Below are positions 16,001 to 23,661 of a DNA stretch of 64,000 bases, one piece after another. Both the position numbers and the translations under genes were made by a program. How positions within the stretch are numbered: position 1 is the first letter of the stretch; every line of letters begins with the position of its first letter. Where the stretch lies: positions 62,001 through 126,000 of the forward strand of contig NZ_PVZN01000001.1 of NCBI RefSeq assembly GCF_003024385.1, read 5' to 3'. Source of the stretch: Pseudomonas sp. BBP2017. GTDB taxonomy: Bacteria; Pseudomonadota; Gammaproteobacteria; Pseudomonadales; Pseudomonadaceae. The notes under the pieces were generated by a model, which had not been told where the DNA came from, did no database searches, and saw nothing but the letters and a program-made list of their open reading frames with translations.

Positions 16001-16648
16001 CTACCCTGCTGTCACGCTGCCGCGCTCGATGCGAAACAACGCATCGACCAGGTCGGCAGAATGTGTGTCATCGGATTCGGAGATCAACACGCACAGGCCT
16101 TCCTGGCCCAGCTTGGCAATCACCTCGCTTAAACGCCGGGACAGGACTGGCGCTACACCCTCGAAAGGTTCGTCCAGAATCAACAGTTGGTTGCCCGGCA
16201 TCAGTGCCCGGGCCATGGCCACCAGCTTCTGCTGTCCACCGGACAACTGCATCGCCTTGCGGTCACGGAATTGGGCGATCTCTGGAATCAGGCTGTAGAC
16301 CCAGTCCAAACGCTGTTTGCTGTCGGCCAGTTTGTTGGCCCACACTGGCAGCATGATGTTCTCTTCCACGGTCAGCGACGGAATCAGGCGACGGTCTTCG
16401 GGCAAGTAGCTGATACCCGCTGCGGCGCGGGTAAAAACCGGCTGCGCGCGCAGGTCATGTCCGCCAAAAAACAACTCGCCGCGATCCGCGGGCAACAAAC
16501 CCATGATGGCGCGGATCAAGGTGGTCTTACCGGCGCCGTTGTGGCCGATCAGACCGACCATTTGCCCGGGGCCGATGGACAGCGACACGTCATTGAGGAT
16601 CGGTATGCCTTCAATCGATACATTGAGATTGCGAATTTCCAGGCTCAT
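16001..16648 (-). CDS. livF: Branched-chain-type ABC transporter ATPase (LivF-like)
   Basis: 215 aa, at the short end for LivF. Walker A GHNGAGKTT, signature LSGGQQKLVAMARAL and Walker B LLILDEPFEG are intact. EDRRLIPSLTVEENI is the LivF-type Q-loop region. Its start overlaps the LivG-type stop by 4 bp, so translation is coupled. It energises uptake through the LivH/LivM-type permeases. The HAAT-family label does not mean the substrate is a branched-chain amino acid: such systems also import amides, urea and aromatic acids. Confidence 0.92.
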   Translation of the reverse strand: MSLEIRNLNVSIEGIPILNDVSLSIGPGQMVGLIGHNGAGKTTLIRAIMGLLPADRGELFFGGHDLRAQPVFTRAAAGISYLPEDRRLIPSLTVEENIMLPVWANKLADSKQRLDWVYSLIPEIAQFRDRKAMQLSGGQQKLVAMARALMPGNQLLILDEPFEGVAPVLSRRLSEVIAKLGQEGLCVLISESDDTHSADLVDALFRIERGSVTAG

Positions 16649-17427
16649 TTCACAGCACTCCTTTGCGCCTTGTCGTGGGCTTTGGCGCCGCCAGTGACAA
16701 ACTCCTGCACCTGCGCATTGGCCAAGACTTCTTCCGGGGCGCCATCGGCCAGGACTTCACCGCTGTAAAACGCGAGAATGCGCGACACATAGCGGCGTAC
16801 CACGTCCATGTCATGCTCGACGAACAGCACGGTTACTTGATGCTCGGCAACGACGCGCATCACGGTGTCCATCAACGCGGTTTTCTCTTCAGCGCTAACG
16901 CCGCTGGTGGGCTCGTCGAGCAGCAACATCTGCGGATCACCAATCAACGCCATGGCAATGTCGATAAGTTTGCGCACCCCTTGCGGCACCGCAGTGACCA
17001 GAGTGTCACGCCATTGCGGTATGCCGAACTCGACAAGAATGGCGTCGGCACGGGCAATCCGTGAGGCGCTTCGCATAGGCACCAGCAGCGCTGGGAACGG
17101 ACTTTCGGCCGCCGCCACCGCAATCAGCAGGTTGTCTAGCACGCTCAATTGCGCAAACAGTTGGGCGACCTGGAACGAGCGGGCCATGCCCGAGCGGGTA
17201 ATCGCTCGAGGCGTGCGACCAATGATCGACTGGTTATTGAACAGGATCTCGCCCCGACTTGGCTTCAAGTAACCTGTGACCATATTGATGAAAGTGGTCT
17301 TGCCGGCGCCATTGGAGCCGATCACACCGACCACTTCCCCTTTGTTGATCCGCACATTGACGTCCTTGGCTGCAGTGACGGCGCCGAACTCCTTGCACAG
17401 ACCTTGGGTTTCGAGAATGCAGGTCAT
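16645..17427 (-). CDS. livG: Branched-chain-type ABC transporter ATPase (LivG-like)
   Basis: 260 aa. Walker A GSNGAGKTTF, ARSFQVAQLF, and Walker B LLLDEPTSGVSAEEK followed by VLFVEHDMDVV are present. The ABC signature position reads VPQGVRKLIDIAMAL, a divergent form (usual LSGGQ or LSYGQ), so the helical signature is weak but placed correctly. It overlaps both neighbours by 4 bp (ATGA-type junctions). It pairs with the LivF-like protein on the cytosolic face of the permease. Confidence 0.9.
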   Translation of the reverse strand: MTCILETQGLCKEFGAVTAAKDVNVRINKGEVVGVIGSNGAGKTTFINMVTGYLKPSRGEILFNNQSIIGRTPRAITRSGMARSFQVAQLFAQLSVLDNLLIAVAAAESPFPALLVPMRSASRIARADAILVEFGIPQWRDTLVTAVPQGVRKLIDIAMALIGDPQMLLLDEPTSGVSAEEKTALMDTVMRVVAEHQVTVLFVEHDMDVVRRYVSRILAFYSGEVLADGAPEEVLANAQVQEFVTGGAKAHDKAQRSAVK

Positions 17428-18368
17428 GCTTTAGCCCTCCTAGCGTTACCGGTAAACAGGCTCCACAAGCCCTTGGGCAGGAACACGATGATCGCCAGCA
17501 AAGTGAAGCCCAGAATCATCTGCCAGCTATGGGGCACCAGCTCGATGGCGTAAGTGCGCACCACGGCAAACACGATGGCGGCGATAAAGGGTGCCGCCAC
17601 GTGGGCGGTGCCGCCGAGTAAGGCGATGAACACGAACTCACCGGAGGTGATCCAGTAGGCCATTTCCGGGTCGATATGCCCGGCGGACAAGGCCATGAAC
17701 CCCCCTCCCAATGCCGAAACGGCCGCGGCGGATACGTAGTTCATGTACAGCACCCAGCGTGGGGACTGCCCGAGGTATTCGACACGCACTTCGTTTTCAC
17801 GAATTGCTTCACACATCATCCCGGCATTGCTGCGGCTATAGCGATGCAGCAACACAGCCAGCACCGTCGAACTGGCAACGATGATCATGAACAAAACCAG
17901 CGGTCCCTGCCCTGCGGCTGGCGACCAACCAAACAGGGTCCAGGCCTTGACGTTGAAGCCGTCAGTACTGCCCAAGGCCGAGCTTTTCACCAGCACGCCA
18001 TAGAGGATCATCGAGAACGCCAACGACAGCATGGCGAAGAAAATCTCCCGATAGCGGGTCATCAGCAGGCCTAGAATGATCGCCAATAAAACCGCGACGC
18101 CAACGCCGATCACTAGCAACACGGCTAGGTCGGTTATATTTAGGAAATGCCCACTCATGCCCACGGCATAGCCGCCAACGCAGAAGAACAAGCCCTGGCC
18201 AAAGGTCACCAGACCGGCGCGCATCTGCATCACCACGCCTTGCACTACCATGGCCTTGGCCAACGCCATGGTCAGCAAAAACACCAGCCATTGCGGAGCA
18301 ATCCAGCCACCGGCGGCCAGCAACGCTGCAACCGCCAGCAGAATCAGTTCGGTTTTATCCATGCGCAT
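17424..18368 (-). CDS. livM: Branched-chain-type ABC permease (LivM-like)
   Basis: 314 aa with about nine hydrophobic segments. GLVTFGQGLFFCVGGYAVGM near the N-terminus and the EAIRENEVRVEYLGQ loop are typical of LivM permeases, where this loop contacts the ATPase. The ATG at 18368 overlaps the LivH-type stop by one base (TGATG). The loop GSTDGFNVKAW is the usual periplasmic segment. Inner-membrane protein, partner of the LivH-like protein. Confidence 0.92.
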   Translation of the reverse strand: MRMDKTELILLAVAALLAAGGWIAPQWLVFLLTMALAKAMVVQGVVMQMRAGLVTFGQGLFFCVGGYAVGMSGHFLNITDLAVLLVIGVGVAVLLAIILGLLMTRYREIFFAMLSLAFSMILYGVLVKSSALGSTDGFNVKAWTLFGWSPAAGQGPLVLFMIIVASSTVLAVLLHRYSRSNAGMMCEAIRENEVRVEYLGQSPRWVLYMNYVSAAAVSALGGGFMALSAGHIDPEMAYWITSGEFVFIALLGGTAHVAAPFIAAIVFAVVRTYAIELVPHSWQMILGFTLLAIIVFLPKGLWSLFTGNARRAKA

Positions 18369-19267
18369 CAGATTTTCCTCGCAAGCACGCGGCCGAACAG
18401 GCCTTGCGGACGTACCGCCAGAACCAGCGCCATGACGCCGTAAATCACAAAAAGTTCGAATTCCGGCGCATAGTGCACCGCCGCCGCACGGCTCAGCCCT
18501 ACTAGCAAGGCGCCTATCGCCGCGCCTTCGATACTGCCCATGCCACCGATCACCACCACGGCAAAGGCCAGGACGATAATTTCCACGCCGATGCCCGGCG
18601 CTACGGAAATTGCCGGAGCGGTCAAGGCACCGGCCAAGGTGCCGAGCATGGTGCCCAACACAAAGACCAGGGTGAACATACGCTTGACGTTGACACCCAT
18701 GGCCATAGCCACTTCACGGTCGTGGATCACAGCCCGCAGGACCTTGCCCTGGTTGGTGCGCTCCAGCCACAGGTACAAGCCCAGTCCAAGTACCAGCGAC
18801 ACGCCTACCAACATCAGGTCGTAATTGGAAACCTTCAGCCCGGCCAAGGCGCTACGGCCCATTTCGGCATAGGGTTGATAGGCAAAATAGGGGTTCACGC
18901 CCCAGATTATTTTCATGGTGTCTTCCAACACCAGCAGCAGCGCGTAAGTGATGATCACCATCAGCACTTCGTCTCGGCCGTACATAAACTTGAGCAGCCC
19001 GCGCTCGATAATCAGGCCAACGATCAGCCCTGCCACCAGGGCACAGCCAAGCATCAGTAGGTAACCGGCCCAGACCGGGCCAATACCGTTATTGAAATAC
19101 CAGCCCACCAGCGAAGCTGCGGTGTAAGCGCCAATGGCATAGAAACTGCCATGGGCCATATTCAGGATCCGCATGACCCCGTAGATCACCGTCAACCCTG
19201 CCGCGACCAAAAACAGCCACGAGGCATAGATGGTGCCGTCAATCAGCACCGCGAAAAGACTCATCAT
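18368..19267 (-). CDS. livH: Branched-chain-type ABC permease (LivH-like)
   Basis: 299 aa; start at 19267 chosen because TAGGA lies 6 bp upstream, while the frame further up (to 19315) lacks a site. The sequence has the LivH pattern: GLTVIYGVMRILNMAHGSFYAIGAY, the ATPase-contact loop LRAVIHDREVAMAMGVNV, and GGMGSIEGAAIGALLVG. About eight membrane segments. It lies 72 bp after the second binding-protein gene and is coupled to LivM. Confidence 0.92.
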   Translation of the reverse strand: MMSLFAVLIDGTIYASWLFLVAAGLTVIYGVMRILNMAHGSFYAIGAYTAASLVGWYFNNGIGPVWAGYLLMLGCALVAGLIVGLIIERGLLKFMYGRDEVLMVIITYALLLVLEDTMKIIWGVNPYFAYQPYAEMGRSALAGLKVSNYDLMLVGVSLVLGLGLYLWLERTNQGKVLRAVIHDREVAMAMGVNVKRMFTLVFVLGTMLGTLAGALTAPAISVAPGIGVEIIVLAFAVVVIGGMGSIEGAAIGALLVGLSRAAAVHYAPEFELFVIYGVMALVLAVRPQGLFGRVLARKI

Positions 19268-19339
19268 AGAGGTCCTACCTTGGCATAAAGGTGGCGACGC
19301 CGAACGGGCCGCCACTTCGGAACAATCAAGCGAGGTTGA

Positions 19340-20659
19340 TCAGTTACACTGGGCACCGGGGAAGCCAGCCTTGATCCATTCCAGAGCAGCAGTGCCGTCT
19401 GGTGGCGTCACGCATTCGCCGGAGAAGGCGATGACGTTTTGCACGCCGCCCTTCTTGCTCGCCTTGTCGTATTGGTACTCACCATAGGAAATGCCCTGCA
19501 TCGCCTGATGCCCTCCAGCGCGGGCCATTTGCACCGTGCCGGACACCGACTCAAAAGTCGCGCCCTTAAAGGCCTTGGCGATTTCCTGCGGCGCGGGGAT
19601 CTTGCCCGGTTCAACCTTGGCGTTTTCCGCTGCGTGCTTGAGGCCGAGAATGGCTTGGGCCATTTTGCTCGCCGGGTAAGTTGGCGCAGTGCTGTAAGCG
19701 ACTTGGTACTTGTCCTTGAACCAGCGATTGAGTTCGTTATCCGGCGCGAACGCACCAAACGGGCCACGGCCGCCTATGACCATGCCGTTGGGAGCCTGGT
19801 CCTTGTAGCGGTCCAGGGCGGACTCGCCGCAGGTCAAAACCGCGGTGGCGTCTTCCAACAAACCACGGGCATTGGCTTGCAACACAAGCGCTTCCATGTC
19901 GCCGCCCCAGAAGCTGGAGTGGATTATGTCCGGGCGCTTGACCGACAGAGCGGAAATCTCGGCACCGTATTGGCCCTGGAAGACCTTAGGCATCTGCGAC
20001 TCGACCACCTTAGCCTTGGGCATCAAATGCTCCATGGAATGGGTGAAGTCTTTCCAGCTGTCTTGCCCAAAGGCGTAGTTCTGCTGAATGCCGGCAACTT
20101 TCTGCGCGTCGGGGCGGGCCTTGGTCAAATAACGGGCAGCGCCGATATTGTCCACAGCCGCATCAAGGCCGGTGCGGAACACAAACTGCGGGGTCTTGTC
20201 TTCGTTGAACAGCTGAGAAGTGCCGCAATCGTAAAACACGGTCATGGCACCCAGCTCTTCGGCCACAGGCGCAATGGCCAGGCAGTCGCCGGAGGAAATG
20301 TAGCCCACCACTGCATCGACCTTCTGGCGCTGCACCAGATTACGGAACTCTTCGACCTGTTTAGCCGCGCCGCCCGCTTCGTCGATAATCACCACCTCGA
20401 TTTCGGCACCGTTGATACCAATGGTGTTGTAAGGCGCTGGGAGCTTGCCTTGGTTTAGCCCTTCCACCAGCACTTTGGCAGCGTTCGCGGACGGCTCACC
20501 GAACGGCCCCGCTGCTGGGCCCGATAGGAAAGTCACCACGCCGATACGAAACTTACCGTTCTCGGCAGCCATGGCCGAGGAGCCCATGGACAGGGCCACG
20601 CCAGCGGTAATAGCGAGGGTCAAACGGTGCTTCAGTATGTTTTTCTTATAATTGTTCAT
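19340..20659 (-). CDS. Periplasmic substrate-binding protein (Peripla_BP_6), second of two
   Basis: 439 aa from the ATG at 20659 (a GTG 12 bp upstream is an alternative start). Signal peptide LTLAITAGVALSMGSSAMAAE. The mature region begins FRIGVVTFLSGPAAGPFGEP, the usual first strand of Leu/Ile/Val-type binding proteins, followed by VVIIDEAGGAAKQVEEFRNL and VDAVVGYISSGDCLA. Four Cys are visible in the mature part (GDCLA, FYDCGTSQ, VLTCGESA and GECVTPP) plus one near the C-terminus (GAQCN). It probably delivers substrate to the LivHM-type permease encoded directly downstream. The ligand is not readable from sequence. Confidence 0.9.
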   Translation of the reverse strand: MNNYKKNILKHRLTLAITAGVALSMGSSAMAAENGKFRIGVVTFLSGPAAGPFGEPSANAAKVLVEGLNQGKLPAPYNTIGINGAEIEVVIIDEAGGAAKQVEEFRNLVQRQKVDAVVGYISSGDCLAIAPVAEELGAMTVFYDCGTSQLFNEDKTPQFVFRTGLDAAVDNIGAARYLTKARPDAQKVAGIQQNYAFGQDSWKDFTHSMEHLMPKAKVVESQMPKVFQGQYGAEISALSVKRPDIIHSSFWGGDMEALVLQANARGLLEDATAVLTCGESALDRYKDQAPNGMVIGGRGPFGAFAPDNELNRWFKDKYQVAYSTAPTYPASKMAQAILGLKHAAENAKVEPGKIPAPQEIAKAFKGATFESVSGTVQMARAGGHQAMQGISYGEYQYDKASKKGGVQNVIAFSGECVTPPDGTAALEWIKAGFPGAQCN

Positions 20660-20689
20660 CTGTGCTTTCACTTTCGATTGATGAATTGA

Positions 20690-22021
20690 CTAGGGACTCT
20701 CGGGACGACTCTTTTTCGAGTCAGGGCTTTCAGCGCTCATTCGACGCTTGATGGCTGCGCTGTTCTGCTGCAGTTCCTGGGCGGAATACACCACCCAATT
20801 ACCCAGCATCACCTTGGCAGGCGGGTAATCGTTGTTGAGCACCGGAGTGCCAATTGCCTGGGTCTGCTGGATCTGGTGGGTTTGCGGATCGATCCTTGAG
20901 ACGAACCCGGGCGGATCTTCTGGCAAGGCAACTTCCAAGCCTTCCAAGGCACGTATCAAATCCGGGGCGTCGACGCTGCCCAGCGCTTTTTCATAGGCTT
21001 TGGCTAACACCATGACACCGGTGTAGGCACCTTCGGCGGCATAGGTCGGGTAGCGACCGTTGATGGCCTGGAAGCGCTCGACAAAGGAACGATTGCGCGG
21101 CGTATCCGGCCAGTTGTTATGGTGCCGTGCCGACAGGATCAGCCCTGGCAGAGCCTGGTCGCCCAAGGACACCAGGAAATCGTAGTTACCACCGGTGTCG
21201 AAATTGGCTAGGCGCGAGGTGGCGAACAACTGGGTGCTTGCTGCCTGCTTGACGAAGGCCTGGAAGTCACCGCCCCACAGGGCCGAGACAATGATGTCGG
21301 GTTTAGCTTGTTCCAGAGCGGCAATATAGGCGGAGTAGTCAGGCTCATACAGGCGTGGCCAGAGTTCGGTGACGTCCTCGAACTTGACACCCAGCTGGGT
21401 AAAGGCCTCGTGCAAGTCATCGCGTGAAACGTGGCCGTATTCGTAATCCGGGCCTATGAACGCCAGGCGTTTCCATCCGGTTTGTTGTTGCAGGGCTTGC
21501 AGGTAGCGGGCACCAGCGGCCATCGAGGTCCAAGTGTCATTGGTGACGCGGAAATAGTACGGGTGGCCGTTTTCCAGGGTCATGCGCGAGGACGCATGGT
21601 CGGTGCCGATCATCAGTACTTTCTCGCGCTTGGCCAATTGACTGACCGCCAGCCCCACGCCGGACGAGACCATACCGCACAGCACTTGCACACCGTCCTG
21701 GTGGATGAAGTTTTTCGCCAGGCCTACGCCATAGGAAGCCTTGGACTGATCGTCATCGATGATCACGCGCAGACGTGGACCTTGCTGGCCGGCCTCGCGC
21801 TGAGCCTGCAACTCGCCTAGGGCAATCTGGATCCCGGCGATGCTGTCCTGGCCGTAGATCGCTGCACGCTCGGTCATCGGGTAAAGGCAGCCCATCGTCA
21901 GGTCCGCCTGAGAGGCGGCCGCGCCCAACTCCACGCGGCCGACTTGAGCTGAGGCAACAACGCTCAGCAAAAGACTGCACACTGTGAGCGAGCAATAAAA
22001 CCATGGACGTGGCAGAGACAT
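20690..22021 (-). CDS. Periplasmic substrate-binding protein (amide/urea-type), first of two
   Basis: 443 aa; signal peptide YCSLTVCSLLLSVVASAQV. Mature start DLTMGCLYPMTERAAIYGQD and the segments LRVIIDDDQSKASYGVGLAK, VQVLCGMVSSGVGLAVS and IGPDYEYGH fit Peripla_BP_6. It is the first gene after the sigma-54 promoter at 22075-22090 and lies 30 bp before the second binding protein. It is only distantly similar to that neighbour, so this is not a recent duplication. The C-terminus ends in a hydrophilic tail (SAESPDSKKSRPESP). It could feed the same permease with a different ligand, or present ligand to the adjacent sensor kinase. Confidence 0.88.
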   Translation of the reverse strand: MSLPRPWFYCSLTVCSLLLSVVASAQVGRVELGAAASQADLTMGCLYPMTERAAIYGQDSIAGIQIALGELQAQREAGQQGPRLRVIIDDDQSKASYGVGLAKNFIHQDGVQVLCGMVSSGVGLAVSQLAKREKVLMIGTDHASSRMTLENGHPYYFRVTNDTWTSMAAGARYLQALQQQTGWKRLAFIGPDYEYGHVSRDDLHEAFTQLGVKFEDVTELWPRLYEPDYSAYIAALEQAKPDIIVSALWGGDFQAFVKQAASTQLFATSRLANFDTGGNYDFLVSLGDQALPGLILSARHHNNWPDTPRNRSFVERFQAINGRYPTYAAEGAYTGVMVLAKAYEKALGSVDAPDLIRALEGLEVALPEDPPGFVSRIDPQTHQIQQTQAIGTPVLNNDYPPAKVMLGNWVVYSAQELQQNSAAIKRRMSAESPDSKKSRPESP

Positions 22022-22074
22022 AAATATCCTTTAGGGCGTTGGCAACGCCTCTTGTTAGTTAGCCAGAGGGATAG

Positions 22075-22090
22075 AGCAAAGGGTGTGCCA
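22075..22090 (-). promoter_or_regulatory. Sigma-54 promoter of the binding-protein/Liv operon
   Basis: The minus strand reads TGGCACA-CCCT-TTGCT, matching the -24/-12 consensus TGGCACGNNNNTTGCW at all but one position, with correct GG-GC spacing. It lies 54 bp upstream of the first binding-protein gene and just downstream of an NtrC-type regulator gene. Confidence 0.85.
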
Positions 22091-22107
22091 GAAAGGCTGA
22101 AACGCTT

Positions 22108-22244
22108 GTAGCCGTTGCAGGCAAGTGGCTGTGATCGGACACATAGCGGCCGCCAGCTTGGAAATACAGTCTTCCAGGCATACCGGGCGCCCGGGGTGAG
22201 CGCGCTTGAAATTGATCGCAGCCACTTGCCTCGGCAGCGGCTAC
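22108..22244. repeat. Inverted pair of ~30-nt repeats (REPIN-like)
   Basis: Arms at 22108-22136 and 22214-22244 are near-perfect inverses (GTAGCCG, then AGGCAAGTGGCTG, then GATC), separated by about 78 bp. The sequence type resembles Pseudomonas REP doublets. It sits between the response-regulator gene and the sigma-54 promoter, so an enhancer role is also possible. Confidence 0.65.
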
Positions 22245-22304
22245 TGAGATTTGCGACGATTGCATTGAGCGCTTGGCGCTCAACCTGCGCGCATTGTTGA
22301 GCGG

Positions 22305-23654
22305 TTACCGCTCGGTCGAGCGATCCAGTCCCAGGCGATGCAGACGGCGCTTGAGCGCGTGCCGGGAAATCCCCAACAAGCTTGCTGCCAGGCCCTTATG
22401 GCCCGATGCGCGGCTCAGAGCATCGGTGACCAGATCACGCTCGGCGAGCTCGAGCTGCTCGCCCAGTACCAGTGGCTCGATCTGCAGGCCTTGCAATGCT
22501 GAAGGCAACATCGCCACGCTGATCGCCTGCCCCGGTGACAGTATGGTCAAGCGCTCTACCAGGTTTTTTAGCTCGCGCACATTCCCCGGCCAGCGGTGAT
22601 GGACCAATGCCTGGGCGCTGTCCGGCAGGAAGCGGATCGGTTCGACCCCTTCCTCCACAGCCTGGCGCCGAGCGAAATGCTGGGCCAGCAACAGCACGTC
22701 TTCACCGCGCTCGCGCAGTGAAGGAATATCCAGTGTGATCACGTTCAGGCGATAGAACAGGTCCTCACGAAACCGTCCCGATTGCACGTCATCAGCCAGA
22801 TCCCGATTGGTCGCCGCCACCACCCGCACATCCGCGCTACTCGCGGCACTGGCGCCCACGGCTCGGTAGCTGCCGTTCTCAAGAAAATGCAGGAGCTTGG
22901 CTTGAAGCGCCAGCGGCAATTCGCCGATCTCATCGAGAAACAGCGTGCCGCCATTTGCCTGACTGACCAGCCCGGCACGCTTTTGGTGAGCGCCGGTATA
23001 CGCGCCTTTTTCCGAACCAAACAACTCTGCCTCGATCAACTGCTCCGGCAATGCCGCACAGTTGACCTCGATAAACGGTTGCCCGCCCCGCCCGCTATGG
23101 TTGTGCAGGGCTTGGGCGACCAAAGTCTTCCCCGTGCCGGACTCTCCAAGCAACAAAATCCGCGTCGCGGAACTACGGGCAATGCGCCCCACCGCTGCGT
23201 GCAAGGTGCTCATCGCCGGGCTATGGCCGAGCAGGCCAGCGGCCAGTTCATCACTCACCGCTACTGCGGGTTCTTCGCATCTGGCCAATGACAAGGTGCT
23301 GGTGATGGTCGCCAGCAGGTCGTCGAGTTCAAAAGGTTTTGTAAGGTAGTCAGTGGCGCCGCTTTTCACTGCCTGTACGGCGGCGCGGGTATCACCGTGA
23401 GCAGAAATCATGATCACCGGCAGTTGGGTGTGAAGCTGGCGTATACCGTCCAACGTGGCCATGCCATCGATGCCCGGTAAGCCGAGGTCAAGCAGCACGA
23501 TATCGATGCCGGTGGTCTCCCCCGCCAACAGCTCCAGCGCTGCCTCACCACTGCCCGCTGTGCTGATGCGCATTCCTTCGCCGCGCAGGGCATAGCTGAG
23601 GGAGCGCACCAGCGCCTCTTCGTCATCTACTATCAAAACGTGAATGTCAGACAT
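22305..23654 (-). CDS. NtrC-type sigma-54-dependent response regulator
   Basis: 449 aa. The receiver domain (1-120) has acidic DDEE and phosphoacceptor Asp in IVLLDLGLPG, with Lys in YLTKPF. The AAA+ domain has Walker A GESGTGKT, the sigma-54 contact loop GAYTGA (Tyr variant of GAFTGA), Walker B GGTLFLDEIGEL and the R-finger region RFREDLFYRLNV. A Fis-type HTH closes the protein (GLAASLLGISRHALKRRL). It begins 8 bp after the kinase gene. It should activate sigma-54 promoters when phosphorylated; the promoter at 22075-22090, directly downstream, is the obvious target. Confidence 0.95.
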   Translation of the reverse strand: MSDIHVLIVDDEEALVRSLSYALRGEGMRISTAGSGEAALELLAGETTGIDIVLLDLGLPGIDGMATLDGIRQLHTQLPVIMISAHGDTRAAVQAVKSGATDYLTKPFELDDLLATITSTLSLARCEEPAVAVSDELAAGLLGHSPAMSTLHAAVGRIARSSATRILLLGESGTGKTLVAQALHNHSGRGGQPFIEVNCAALPEQLIEAELFGSEKGAYTGAHQKRAGLVSQANGGTLFLDEIGELPLALQAKLLHFLENGSYRAVGASAASSADVRVVAATNRDLADDVQSGRFREDLFYRLNVITLDIPSLRERGEDVLLLAQHFARRQAVEEGVEPIRFLPDSAQALVHHRWPGNVRELKNLVERLTILSPGQAISVAMLPSALQGLQIEPLVLGEQLELAERDLVTDALSRASGHKGLAASLLGISRHALKRRLHRLGLDRSTER

Positions 23655-23661
23655 CGGTGGT

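Noticed and set aside
19439..20458. 339-codon plus frame opposite the second binding protein
   Set aside because: Antisense frame of a well-supported periplasmic protein gene.
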